Below, one piece after another: positions 29,115 through 38,130 of a stretch of DNA of 50,124 bases. A model generated the notes under the pieces. That model was not told where the DNA came from. It saw only the letters and a program-made list of their open reading frames with translations, and searched no databases. The stretch is taken from contig CAMPIM010000009.1 in NCBI GenBank assembly GCA_946886365.1, positions 1-50,124 on the forward strand, read 5' to 3'. Within the stretch, counting starts at the first letter, position 1, and each line of letters begins with the position of its first letter. The position numbers and the translations under genes are program-made. Origin of the DNA: an uncultured Novosphingobium sp. (GTDB lineage: Bacteria; Pseudomonadota; Alphaproteobacteria; Sphingomonadales; Sphingomonadaceae).

Positions 29115-30940
29115 CAGCCGAACATCCCGTGCATGTACCAGCTCAAGTCGCCGGTCTGCTCATTTACGCCATCGCCGCGGCGAAACAGCCAGAAGCGCTC
29201 ACCACCTTGCGTCTCCACCCGGAAATAGTCCCGCACGGCCCAGAGCTCCTTGTCATTGCGCCACCACTCGCCGTGGATCCGCTCCGGGCCATCGCCCGCG
29301 ACCACGCGGTAGGCGGTGCCGCGCCAGGTGAAGCGGCGCGGCGGATGATCGGGGAGCAGCGCCACCACATGGGAGAGCAGTTCCGGCCGTTTCAGCATGC
29401 GCACCGGCCGCTTCCATGCCGGCCAGCCTGAAGGTTTTGCCAGCGCCTCGACCCGCTGAACGGCGCGCTCGGGGACATCGCTCTCTTGGGACGACAGGCG
29501 GAACGGCGCGTCGGGCTCAATCCTTCCGGCGAGCTGATCAATCAGAGGTGCAATGTCCGGCGGCCTGTCGCTGGTGCCAAGACCAGCCTCCAGCGTCTGC
29601 GCTTTAAGTGCCTCGACGCGCGGCGCGGTCAGGCTCATCGCTTCTATGCCAAGCCGTGGATCAATCCGCTCGACCCGCATACCAAGCATGCGCTTTAAAT
29701 GCTTGGGCTCTCGCGTCGCGCGCGACGTACCGATCGCCACATGCTGCTCGCTGCCATCAACGATTTGGCAGGTGAGATGGGCGGCTCGCAGCCCGAGACC
29801 TCTCTCCTGAAGCTGGACTACAAGATCATCGACCAGATCGCCGATGACCTGGGTGATGGCTTCAGCCGTGCCGATCGGTTCAAGCAGCTGCCGCTCCACC
29901 CGCGGTGCTTCGAACGGCACGACCGGGACGATCGGCTCAGCAACCAACCCGCGCGCCTGATCGAGGCGGCGGACGGTGGCCAGCCCGAGGCGCTTGGCCA
30001 GAGGCGCGCGCGGCATCGGGTAGAGATCCGCGATCCGCTCCAGCCCAAAACGGGCGGCGGACGCCAACGCCTCAGGCTCAAGCCGCAGCGCTGCGAGCGG
30101 CAGGTCCGCAATCGCCTCGGCTTCAGCGCCGGGCGGCAGCCGCGTGATGGCTTGGCCGCTATAGCGCGCCAGTGCATGGGCAGCGCCCGGCGTGCCCGCG
30201 ACAGCGATGCTGGCGGTAAAGCCCAGCCGCTCAAGGAAGCGCAGCAGACGTTTGCAGAAACGCGCCTCGCCGCCGAACAAGTGGGTGGTGCCGGTAAGGT
30301 CCAGCCAAACGCCATCGCTCCCCGATAGGCAGGCGGTTGGCGTCCAATGGCTGACCGCATGGAGCGCGAGCCGGTCGAGCCAGGCGCGATCGGCGTCGGG
30401 ATCGGCGTCTCGCACATCGAGGTCGGTCACCAGCGCCCGGGCATGAGCGGCCGCCATGCCGGGACGCAGGCATAATCCTAGCGCCACCGGGCAGGCGGCG
30501 GTTACCACATCGCGCTGTCCCGTCCGGGAAGCCAAGATCGTCGGCTTACCCCACAAGCTCTTCCAGCTGAGCGCTGGCGCCAAGCAAACGCTGGCGCCGC
30601 CTTCATCGGCCGGCATGGCCCTGAATGGATGTTCGGCCGCCTCGCTGCGGCGCCCCATCTCGCGCATGGTCGGGCGCTGGTGGGCAGGCAGTGCGTCTAT
30701 CTCGCTTTGGCTTGGCCGTTGCCCGTCCTCCCGTGCCCAGCGCGCACCCGGCCGCCACCCGCCGCCGCGGGGCACCGAGCAGGCTCCAGGACTGTCGTCG
30801 ATGGGCGCGGCAAAGCGAGGAGCCAGCGACGTCGCGGCCTCAGGCCGCCTGACTGGCCGCTCCAGCTGCGCCAGGCGCTCGACCCGGCGGAGCCGTTCGA
30901 TCGCGAGCTGGGGCAGGTAGAGCGAGGCGACCCTGGGCAT
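29114..30940 (-). CDS. imuB: ImuB, Y-family polymerase-like protein
   Basis: A 608-residue protein. The Y-family palm-like part has [16 protein letters not shown] at the start, [36 protein letters not shown] and [15 protein letters not shown]. ImuB proteins lack the catalytic acidic residues and act as a hub that binds the clamp and DnaE2. I use ATG 30940 ([10 protein letters not shown]); this leaves a 101-base overlap with imuA. Confidence 0.88.
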
Positions 30941-31634
30941 CGCACGCATCCAGTTCGAGGGAAAAGGGATTGCCGTTCCGCTGGCGGACCAGCTCGACCG
31001 ACCAGCGCCCGCGTCCGACTCCGGGGTGGGGAAGGGGGGGCGAAGGCACACAGCCAATCCGCCAGCGGGTCATGGCGGCCGACAGCCCGCTCAACGGGCA
31101 GTGGTCGCGGGCGCGGTGGCGGCGGTACAGCAGCATCGGCGTCTTTCCGTCGGAAGCGGCCAGCTGAAGCCGACGGGTCGCTGTCTGGTCAGCCGACTTC
31201 ACCTCGGCGACAACGCAGGCGAGCGACCCATCGCGCAGCGCATCCTCCGCCATGGCGAGCACCGCGCTGTCGCTTGTGCCTTGGGCGTAGAGGAGCTTGT
31301 CTGGACCAAGTCCCACCTGTTGAAGCCCCGGTGCATAGAGGTCGAACCTGGTGACGGCCCAGAAGACGGTGAAACCCTGTTTGGACGCGAAGCGCGCCGC
31401 TATGCCAGCGACGAACAGCGTGGACGCCGCATCATCATTGAGCGTCGGGCAAGCTGCCGCGACCTCGTGCAATGCCGCGCCATCCAGCCCGCCCTCGGCA
31501 AGCCGCTCATCAAGCGCGGCTATGCCGAAGGGCAGGGCAGGCCCGCGTTCGCCGCGCGCCTGCGCCAGCTCAGCCAGCAGGGCAGCAAGTGGCGCGGTCC
31601 GGCGCGGTTCAGAGGAGGAAGCAAGGCAGGCCAT
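30840..31634 (-). CDS. imuA: ImuA, SOS mutagenesis accessory protein
   Basis: A 264-residue RecA/SulA-like protein, first gene of the mutasome operon. Visible parts: LPFGIAALDERLAEGGLDGA, ALHEVAAACP, and VVAEVKSADQTATRRLQLAA, then [14 protein letters not shown] near the end. The usual Walker A lysine is not present, as in other ImuA. It sits 21 bases after an SOS box. The C-terminal end overlaps imuB by 101 bases. Confidence 0.85.
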   Translation of the reverse strand: MACLASSSEPRRTAPLAALLAELAQARGERGPALPFGIAALDERLAEGGLDGAALHEVAAACPTLNDDAASTLFVAGIAARFASKQGFTVFWAVTRFDLYAPGLQQVGLGPDKLLYAQGTSDSAVLAMAEDALRDGSLACVVAEVKSADQTATRRLQLAASDGKTPMLLYRRHRARDHCPLSGLSAAMTRWRIGCVPSPPLPHPGVGRGRWSVELVRQRNGNPFSLELDACDAQGRLALPAPARDRTAPPGRAPGAAGAASQAA

Positions 31635-31654
31635 GGGATCATATCGACTCAGAT

Positions 31655-31669
31655 GTTCCCTTTATGTTC
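31655..31669 (-). promoter_or_regulatory. LexA/SOS box upstream of imuA
   Basis: GTTC-CCTTTAT-GTTC, an exact match to the alphaproteobacterial LexA consensus GTTC-N7-GTTC, 20 bases before the imuA start at 31634. It implies LexA repression and DNA-damage induction of imuA-imuB-dnaE2. Confidence 0.85.
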
Positions 31670-31732
31670 CAGCGCGACAAGATTCGTCAAGCGGGTTGAA
31701 TCCTGTTTTTACGGGCCTTGTTCTTGCACCGC

Positions 31733-32155
31733 TCAGCGCGCCAGCATGTGCTGGGTTGCAGTATCCCGCTCTCCGTTGAACCAGCGATCAAGCGCGTCAG
31801 CAAACAGCGGATCGGGCGCCGCCCCTTCGAACAGGGTGAGGGATGAGCGCAGCTTCATCGCATCGATGCCGCCGAACACGGCAACCGGATCCTTGGCCTG
31901 CAGCTGCTGCAGTGCTTCGACACATTCGCGATAGCGAGGGCCGAGCAGGTCGTGATCGAGATAGGCACGCGCTTCGTCAAGCGAAGCAATCCCGTAATAA
32001 TGTGCGGTCGGGCTTTGCCCTAAACCACGCAGCTGCGGGAAGACAAACCACATCCAGTGCGAGCGCTTCGCTCCAGCGCGGATCTCGGCCAGAGCGGTTG
32101 CGTAGCTGTTCGCCTGGGCCTCGACGAAGCGGGCGAGGGTGGCATCGTTGGTCAT
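31733..32155 (-). CDS. DUF1810 family protein
   Basis: A 140-residue protein. Typical DUF1810 features: RFVEAQANSYATALAEIRAG, KRSHWMWFVFPQLRGLGQS and HYYGIASLDEARAYL, then FGGIDAMKLRSSLTLF. Function is unknown. Its start overlaps the stop of the SRAP gene (TGATG), so it is probably co-induced with it. Confidence 0.88.
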   Translation of the reverse strand: MTNDATLARFVEAQANSYATALAEIRAGAKRSHWMWFVFPQLRGLGQSPTAHYYGIASLDEARAYLDHDLLGPRYRECVEALQQLQAKDPVAVFGGIDAMKLRSSLTLFEGAAPDPLFADALDRWFNGERDTATQHMLAR

Positions 32156-32772
32156 CAGATCAGTGCTCCCTGGGCTGGCGGAGTGCCGTACACCTGGGTA
32201 ACCGGCAGGCTGCCTTGCGGCAGCCAGCGCAGCATGTCAGCAGCAGGGACTGCCGGATCGAGCCAGTCGGCCCATCGATCGCGCGTCAAGGGGATGATCT
32301 GCCGGTGATGGTAGGGCGCGACATCAGGGCCTGCCTCCATGGTGAGCATGGTGAAGGCTTCGCCTTTGGGGCTCTCCCGCCAAATGCCCGCGATGCAGAA
32401 CCAGCGGTGATTGGCCATGGTGAACAGCCATTTGTCGAGTCGCTTCTGCCTGGGCTCGACGGGATCAGTGAACTCGTAAAAGCCGTCGGCGAGGATGAGG
32501 CAGCGGTTGGAGGTAAACTCGCGTCCTTCCGAGCGGAAATTATAGACCGGCTTGCCCTTGGGACCTGGCCAGCTCCAACGCCGGTTGACCAGCTCGCCTG
32601 ATCCGCGATCCCCCTCGATGGATCGGACGATCGGCGCAACATCGGTAATCTTGATGTCCTGCCGCGCGGGCACGTTGGGCTTGCCCTCGGGCATTGTGAT
32701 CTTGATCTTCAGATCCTCGAAGTCCTCGGCGATCGAGGCGATATCGACCTCCAGTCTATAGTCGTTGCACAT
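32155..32772 (-). CDS. SRAP (HMCES/YedK) abasic-site-processing protein
   Basis: A 205-residue SRAP-domain protein. The active cysteine is Cys2 (MCNDYRLE); also seen are Asn78 (VYNFRSEGR), Glu100 (DGFYEF) and His155 (PYHHRQII). These proteins form a covalent crosslink to abasic sites in ssDNA. The gene lies 38 bases from an SOS box that it shares with a divergent paralogue, and it begins an operon with DUF1810. Confidence 0.88.
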   Translation of the reverse strand: MCNDYRLEVDIASIAEDFEDLKIKITMPEGKPNVPARQDIKITDVAPIVRSIEGDRGSGELVNRRWSWPGPKGKPVYNFRSEGREFTSNRCLILADGFYEFTDPVEPRQKRLDKWLFTMANHRWFCIAGIWRESPKGEAFTMLTMEAGPDVAPYHHRQIIPLTRDRWADWLDPAVPAADMLRWLPQGSLPVTQVYGTPPAQGALI

Positions 32773-32809
32773 CGCTCGTCCTTCCCGCCAGCGCTTGCCC
32801 CTTTCTCAT

Positions 32810-32824
32810 GTTCCTTGTATGTTC
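32810..32824. promoter_or_regulatory. LexA/SOS box between the two SRAP genes
   Basis: GTTC-CTTGTAT-GTTC, an exact GTTC-N7-GTTC match. It ends five bases before the start of the plus-strand SRAP-like gene and lies 37 bases upstream of the minus-strand SRAP gene, so it can control both. Confidence 0.85.
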
Positions 32825-32829
32825 TCATT

Positions 32830-33348
32830 ATGGACTCGAATGCCACCCCTTTTGACTCCGACGCGCTCGGAAGCCGCCGCGCCATCATCCGGCGCAATCC
32901 AGATGACGTCCAAGAAATTGAGATGATCGAGGCGGCCTGGGGTTCCAACCCGCGCTTCAGCGATGGCATCCGCTATGAGTTCATCCGCTCGGAAGGGCGC
33001 ACATTCCCCACCAACCGCTGCCTGGTGCCGGCGTCGGAATTTCATATTCGCAATGGCGAGAAGAAATTTCGCGTGCGCCTGGAGGATGGCAACTTCTTCT
33101 ATCTCGCGGCCATTTGGGAACCTGCGATGGGCGACTGGCCGGTCAGCTACCGCATCATCACGGTGGACGCGAATCCGGAGGTCATGCGCTATCAGGAGCG
33201 GCACGGCGCAATCATCCAGCGCCGGCAGGTCATGCGGTGGCTGGATGACAGGGTGTCTGAAACTGATATGCTGCTGACGCCCCCTGCGCATTTCTTCACG
33301 ATCGAGGAGATATTCACCAAACCCGTGCAAACAAGTCTGGCGTTCTGA
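32830..33348 (+). CDS. SRAP-like protein without the catalytic residues
   Basis: A 172-residue protein clearly related to the SRAP next to it: YEFIRSEGRTFPTNRCLV, FFYLAAIWEPAMGDWP and IIQRRQVMRWLDD. It lacks Cys2 and has no Asn, Glu or His at the positions used by the intact paralogue (aligned as Tyr-Glu-Phe-Ile, Phe-His-Ile and Tyr-Gln-Glu-Arg). So it is probably not an abasic-site crosslinker and may bind DNA or partner with the intact SRAP. There is no ribosome site before ATG 32830; the SOS box ends five bases upstream, so a leaderless start is possible. Confidence 0.7.
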   Translation: MDSNATPFDSDALGSRRAIIRRNPDDVQEIEMIEAAWGSNPRFSDGIRYEFIRSEGRTFPTNRCLVPASEFHIRNGEKKFRVRLEDGNFFYLAAIWEPAMGDWPVSYRIITVDANPEVMRYQERHGAIIQRRQVMRWLDDRVSETDMLLTPPAHFFTIEEIFTKPVQTSLAF

Positions 33349-33633
33349 TAGGGTCGGCGCGCATCTCCAGTGCCGCGACAGCTGCTAACCCTATTGGCGG
33401 AGCCGAGCATGTTGCGGGATCGCAGCGCCCCCATTGCGGCATGGGTGGCGGGATTGTGGCAGCACCATTAGAGGATCTGTATCGCTTCGACCGGCCTTAT
33501 CCTGCCGATCGACCCACGATTGAGCATAGAAGCACGCCGTGGCTCCGGAGGCCAGGCAGCGACACGGCAGCCCTTCCATTGCTCTAGCGGGAAACCGCCG
33601 AACGATCGGGCGTTGTACCAGCGGAGGTGTACC

Positions 33634-33818
33634 ATGGCTGACGACAAAACACGCAAAGGTCCGCAGGATGCCAACCGCATCTCGCTTAGCGAAGATTACG
33701 AAGTGCAATATTGGACCAACCGATTCAGCGTCTCGCGCGCGCACTGGAAGCGGCGGTCAAGAAGGTCGGCAACGGCGTTGATCAGGTCTCTGACTACCTA
33801 AACACCAATACCGATTAG
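33634..33818 (+). pseudogene. DUF3606 gene with one-base frameshift
   Basis: ATG 33634 (after GGAGGTGTACC) opens MADDKTRKGPQDANRISLSE, then DYEVQYWTNRFSVSR, the pattern of DUF3606. From about 33741 the same family continues in the -1 frame (LEAAVKKVGNGVDQVSDYL) and ends at TAG 33816-33818. A lost base in the GCGCGCGCAC run explains it. Without the frameshift the product would be about 61 residues. Confidence 0.65.
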
Positions 33819-33893
33819 CAGCCTCAACCCTGGGCGGCCGTATTGAAAAGCGCGCGCAACCTGTGGCGAGGCCGTGAAACAACGCCTTTATGA

Positions 33894-34023
33894 TCAGCGA
33901 CCGGCCTGCCGTTCGGTGTTCACCACCTCGGCCACCGCCACATAGCTTTCCTAAAAGTTCCAGCTGTCGGCCGTCAGCGAACACGACCAGCGTCCCATCG
34001 TTGCTGACCTGGAAATAACCCAT
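33894..34023 (-). pseudogene. Small hypothetical gene with frameshift
   Basis: The minus strand opens MGYFQVSNDGTLVVFADGRQ and then, in another frame, ESYVAVAEVVNTERQAGR with a stop at 33894-33896. One extra base in the TTTTAGG run near 33953 separates them. Function unknown. Same kind of lesion as the DUF3606 gene beside it. Confidence 0.45.
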
Positions 34024-34165
34024 CTGATCCCAAGTTGATGGTGACAGGACTGCCGCCGCACAGGGAAATTCAGCGATCAGGGCTTCTTACTTCTCCGGCA
34101 CTGAACCTGTTTCGGACCTTTCCGTTGCGGCGGCCGTTGGAAGGGTCCAACGCAAGGAGATTGCC

Positions 34166-34612
34166 ATGAGCACTGAAAGCACGATCAGCACGTTGAACAA
34201 TCTCATCAAGACGACGCTGGATAGCATGAAAGGGTTCAAGGACGCGGCGCAGGACGCTGAAAGCACCCAATTCTCCGCCATGTTTGCGGACTTCGCGCGC
34301 GAGCGCAGTGAAGTGGCAACCGCTCTCCAGGCGGAGGTGAGGCGGCTCGGCGGCAACCCGGAAGACGACAGTAGTTTCCTCGCTGCAGCCCACCGGACAT
34401 TCATGGACTTGAAGCAGGCCTTCACTGGTAAGGACGACAAGGCAATCATTCAGGAGGTCCAACGCGGCGAAGATTACATCAAGGGCAAGTTCGAAGCCGC
34501 GCTGAAGGAAACTGATCTTGATCCATTATCCCGCTCAGTGGTGGAGCGGGCCTACCAGTCGGTGAAAGCGGGACATGACCGCGCCAGCGCGCTGAAGCAC
34601 AGCATGGGATGA
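34166..34612 (+). CDS. PA2169-type four-helix-bundle protein (DUF2383)
   Basis: A 148-residue helical protein: TISTLNNLIKTTLDSMKGFK, AAQDAESTQFSAMFADFARE and EDYIKGKFEAALKETDLDPL. Members are stress-type four-helix proteins of unknown role. CAAGGAGATTGCC precedes the start. Located among other small stress genes. Confidence 0.88.
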   Translation: MSTESTISTLNNLIKTTLDSMKGFKDAAQDAESTQFSAMFADFARERSEVATALQAEVRRLGGNPEDDSSFLAAAHRTFMDLKQAFTGKDDKAIIQEVQRGEDYIKGKFEAALKETDLDPLSRSVVERAYQSVKAGHDRASALKHSMG

Positions 34613-34924
34613 GGGTGGAGGCCGCTTAAGGCAAGGCCGGATAACAACACCGGATCTCGCGGTGCTCCAGCGGGGAAAGTTGGGGCACCGCGAGTACGGC
34701 TCCAAAAGCCTCTCTCTCCGGTTGGAGACGAAGCAAGTTTGGGTCGCCGGATATGAAGTGTGCATCAACCACGAGCGGATCAATTATCCCGAAGGGGTAA
34801 AACCGCAGACTCGGTTAGCACACCCGAATTTCCTCAATCAATTTTCGACTGACGACTTGCACGCCGAAAAGGATGGTGAGTATAGTTTGGCTACCTGAGC
34901 AGTTGATTCGAAGGCAATACTTCG
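34613..34924. other. Non-coding or unrecognised region
   Basis: A 78-residue open frame (34662-34898, plus) has no ribosome site and no family resemblance. The DNA is AT-richer than the flanks. Nothing supported here. Confidence 0.4.
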
Positions 34925-35239
34925 ATGCGTGGCGACGGTCATGCTTTCGCCATGGCAATATACAAATTGCCGGGCGTGGAGGTATGGATGCCTATCTCAA
35001 ATCGGTCGTTCGCGACACCGGAAAAGGCCGCAATCTATCGCGCTTACATCAACTCCTCTTCCTGGTATGCGGCATGTGAAGCGGGTCATTTCTTCTGGGC
35101 CGGACCCGATCGGCTTACATTCGCCGAGGCGGAAGCCGACGCCATCAATCATAATCAGCGGAAACATGGTTGCGAGCATCCTGCTATCGTGTTGTGCAAC
35201 CTGGATGGTGCATTAAGTGATGAGCGCGCCGCATCGTGA
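34925..35239 (+). CDS. Hypothetical protein, 104 residues
   Basis: A small protein with aromatic-rich body (AIYKLPGVEVWMPISNRSF, SWYAACEAGHFFWAGPD). No family recognised. The reading is coherent, but there is no strong ribosome site. AT-rich relative to the backbone. Confidence 0.45.
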   Translation: MRGDGHAFAMAIYKLPGVEVWMPISNRSFATPEKAAIYRAYINSSSWYAACEAGHFFWAGPDRLTFAEAEADAINHNQRKHGCEHPAIVLCNLDGALSDERAAS

Positions 35240-35359
35240 GATAACGGGTGCAGGACGGCTTTTAGTTGGAGGAGCAGCTCGTGCCCCGGCACTTCATGGT
35301 GCAGCATAGGGCCAAGTCGCCACACGTCCACTATTTGTCCGGATAAGGGACAGATCCCG

Positions 35360-35514
35360 CGGAGCGTGTCGCGGCAGCCGACGGAAGCCGATCTGCGCCA
35401 TGCGCGGGAAGCTCTGGCGATCGCTATCGAGACAGCCCAATCGCCTGATCTTGTGGTTCGGGCGAACAAAAAATGGCCGGATATCAAAGAGCAATATGAA
35501 GGGTGTCCGCCCAT
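35360..35514 (+). pseudogene. Relaxase fragment related to the gene at 9681
   Basis: Plus-strand frame reads SRQPTEADLRHAREALAIAI, then VVRANKKWPDIKEQYEG. The intact relaxase at 9681 has SRQPTEADLRQAREALAIA and RWASIREQYEG in the same order and spacing. The rest of the relaxase is absent. It is a remnant of a second, diverged mobilisation region. Confidence 0.75.
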
Positions 35515-35582
35515 CAAATTCAGTCCGCTTTCGACCCAGACGAAATCTATTGTGAATGGCGAAAACGGATCGCGGCTTAGGC

Positions 35583-36203
35583 TCAGAGAGATCTTCCTCG
35601 ATGAGACATGGAGAAAAGAGAAATTGCGTCAGCAAATCTGGTCACGCCGCATTTTTTCATGATACGTGTCCGGTATGTCTCTATTGTTCTGATACTAAGA
35701 TTGAGTTCAACGGCTGCGGCTTCATTGCTCTTGTTCAGTTCAAGGGAGCGAAGAATGTCGAGTTCTCGCTTGGTCAGTTTTTGAAGGCAAGCTTCGGCAC
35801 GGTCTTTCTCCTTCTGTAGTGCTGATCGAGAGAGCAAAAGGGTCGAAGCTTGCTCGACCGTCTCCAGAAGAAGCGTCTTAGAAAAAGGCTGTTCAAGAAA
35901 ATCATCCGCGCCCTGCTTGATGACTTGCACTGCTATTTGAATATTCGCATGGGCCGATGTGGCTATCACAGCGATATCTTTCCGTTCAAACACCAGCTGC
36001 GTGAGGATTTCGATGCCCGTTTTGTCCGGGAGAAAAAGTTCCACGATTGCGACGCCAGGAGGAAGGTGGGTCAGAGCTTCGAGGAAGTCGCTACCGGCCG
36101 CAAATGGCGTCGCGTCATACTGCTCGGCACGAAGCATTGCGACCAGATTACGGCGTATGCCAGCGTCGCCCACGACGATGAAAACAGAACATTTTGCGCT
36201 CAT
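35583..36203 (-). CDS. FixJ/NarL-type response regulator with degenerate receiver
   Basis: A 206-residue protein. The receiver aligns with FixJ, but the usual acidic pair is VG (with D13 remaining), the phospho-acceptor Asp is Glu55 (VAIVELFLPDKTG), and the conserved Lys is Gln105 (DFLEQPFSK). Thr82 is kept. The C-terminal LuxR-type HTH is intact: LTKRELDILRSLELNKSNEA, then SIRTIETYRTRIMKKCGV. It therefore probably does not respond to phosphorylation and may be constitutively active or regulated otherwise. No histidine kinase is nearby. Confidence 0.85.
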   Translation of the reverse strand: MSAKCSVFIVVGDAGIRRNLVAMLRAEQYDATPFAAGSDFLEALTHLPPGVAIVELFLPDKTGIEILTQLVFERKDIAVIATSAHANIQIAVQVIKQGADDFLEQPFSKTLLLETVEQASTLLLSRSALQKEKDRAEACLQKLTKRELDILRSLELNKSNEAAAVELNLSIRTIETYRTRIMKKCGVTRFADAISLFSMSHRGRSL

Positions 36204-36366
36204 TGTGAACGACTGATCTCCCCCCTTTGCGCTAAACGCCGTTTTGCAGATTTGGTTGCGGGAAAATTGAGCCCTATTCTCTAAATCCCGCTTTCAAAGA
36301 ATATTCCCGCCATGCCGCCGCTCGACCATTGCACCCGGCCCATGCGAATGCCCCGACCGCGGCTTT

Positions 36367-37422
36367 TAGAGCGGTTTTCGACCGTTTTGAATCGATGAGG
36401 GATTTCCCTCCGGTCTGATTTGTGATTCAGAATCTGTGCTGGTGAAGGAGGCCGGCATGGCTGGGTCACCCTCTGTCGATGGATTTGCGCACGCGGCTTC
36501 TGGCGGCGATTGATGGCGGGCTGAGTTGCCGAGGAGCGGCGGCGCGCTTTGGGGTTGCGCCATCGACAGCCATTCGCTGGCAGGCGCAGCGTCTGGAAAC
36601 CGGCGCCTTCGCTCCCAAGCCGCAAGGCGGCGACATGCGATCCCGCCGAGTGGAGGAGCGAGCCGCCGATATCCTGGCCTTGTGGGAGGCGCGCAAGGAC
36701 ATCTCGCTCGAAGAACTGCGCATTGCCTTGGCCGAAGCGGGCCTGACGGTGTCGGTTGCCGGGCTGCACCGCTTCTTCGCCCGACGAGGCATGACGCGCA
36801 AAAAAAGACTGGGCATGCCATCGAGCAAGACCGCCCCGACGTCCTGAGGCAGCGCCACGACTGGTTCGAGAACCAGGTCGATCTGGAGCCGGAACGCTTG
36901 GTGTTTATCGACGAGACGTGGACCGCCACCAACATGGCCCGCAGTCACGGCCGTTGTGCCAGAGGCGAGCGGTTGCGGATGGGATACCCGCATGGCCATC
37001 GCAAGACCACCACGCTCGTCGCGGGCCTCCGCATGAGTGGCATGGTCGCGCCGATGGTGCTGGACGGTCCGATCAACGGTGACTGGTTCGAAGCCTATGT
37101 CGCGCAGGTTCTCGTACCGGAGCTGCGGCCTGGCGACGTCGTCATCATGGACAATCTGTCGAGCCATAAGCGCCCCGCTGTCCGCGACCGGATCGAGGCG
37201 GCAGGGGCAGCGCTGCGCTTCCTGCCGCCCTACAGCCCCGACTTCAACCCGATCGAGAAGGCCTTCTCTCGCCTCAAGGCCATGCTCCGAAAAGCAGGTG
37301 AGCGCACCGTCAGCGGCCTGTGGGGCCTCATCGGCAGGCTCGTGGACATCTTCCAGCCCGCCGAATGTGCCAACTACTTCAGCTCGTGCGGCTATGATCC
37401 AAACTGATCGAAAACCGCTCTA
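36367..37422 (+). mobile_element. IS630-family insertion sequence with TA target duplication
   Basis: The element is 36369-37420 (1,052 bp). Its ends are the inverted repeats GAGCGGTTTTCGA (36369-36381) and TCGAAAACCGCTC (37408-37420), and it is flanked by TA on both sides (36367-36368 and 37421-37422), as is usual for IS630. It looks complete, with an intact transposase. Confidence 0.92.
36479..37407 (+). CDS. IS630 transposase made by -1 frameshift (orfAB)
   Basis: orfA (36479-36847) has the helix-turn-helix region (AIDGGLSCRGAAARFGVAPS). At 36800-36806 there is a run of seven A before G, a -1 slippery site (A-AAA-AAG). Sliding -1 there leads into orfB, which holds the DDE catalytic triad: FIDETW (D), VIMDNLSSHK (D), and FNPIEKAFSR (E). 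The product ends at TGA 37405-37407. The slippery run and frame order match programmed frameshifting known for this family. Confidence 0.9.
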
Positions 37423-38070
37423 ACCAGCAGCCTGATACCTTCCCTGAGGCCACCGGCCTCTATCATCATCCCTTCAATCGACAGATTTCGGATCGTCCCG
37501 ACCATCGCCGGCGCTGACGTAACAAGCGTAGCGGACATGTCCACCGAGACACGAGACTCTCTTGGTTGATCGGCGGGCGCCAGTTGATCGATCAGAGTTT
37601 CATGCCCGCCAAGCCAAAGCAGCGGCTCCTCCATCAGCAAACCGCACTGGCTGCCGTTCGTCCATCGGACTTCGGCGGTGAGGTAATCCAATGTATTGAA
37701 ACTGACATGCACCTGGTCGCGCAGGCCTAAAGTGAGTGCGCTCCGGCCGCTCAGGCCTTGGCTCGAGACATTCGTGATCGACAAGCTGGCTTCTTCAAGT
37801 ACGGGGTAAAGCAAAGCTGATTTGAACACAGTCCGACGAGCATGACGGCGCAGATCCGCGCCGTCGCCATCGGTCCTGAACGCCTCGATTTTCTGTTCAA
37901 ACATGGCAGACCTCCCATTTTGGGAGGGGCGCTAGGGCTGCAAGTCTAAGGAATAGGCGCTGCCCCATGTCGTATTTTTACGATGGTGGCGCTGATTGCC
38001 TGTTAACCACGAATCGGCAAAAGGGGGTTCTTCGATCGGTCCTTTCCTCCCCCAAGGGAGGGCCACCGGG

Positions 38071-38115
38071 AAAGGCGAGGCGTACTAAACGGTCCCCACC
38101 ACGCGCCTCGCCTTT
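38071..38115 (+). repeat. 12-bp perfect hairpin upstream of the BLUF gene
   Basis: AAAGGCGAGGCG (38071-38082) pairs with CGCCTCGCCTTT (38104-38115). The loop is 21 bases and ACTCCTTTT follows. It looks like a rho-independent terminator, although no plus-strand gene ends just before it, so it could be an attenuator for the BLUF gene. Confidence 0.55.
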
Positions 38116-38130
38116 ACTCCTTTTGTACAG

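Larger units (their letters stand above)
36281..37904 (-). pseudogene. Tandem PilZ-domain gene interrupted by IS630
   Basis: The 5' part (37421-37904, ATG 37904) encodes two PilZ-like units: GADLRRHARRTVFKSALLYP with SITNVSSQGLSG, then RESRVSVDMSATLVTSAP with IRNLSIEGMMIEAGG. The insertion sequence follows. The 3' part (36281-36366) encodes KSRGRGIRMGRVQWSSGGMA, ending FFESGI and stop. Removing the element and one TA copy gives one frame of 189 codons plus stop. PilZ proteins usually bind cyclic di-GMP. Confidence 0.85.

Noticed and set aside
35255..35345. Possible trace of a LigD-type phosphoesterase domain (PRHFMVQHRAKSPHVHY)
   Set aside because: Only about 25 residues, with stop codons on both sides, and the resemblance is weak.
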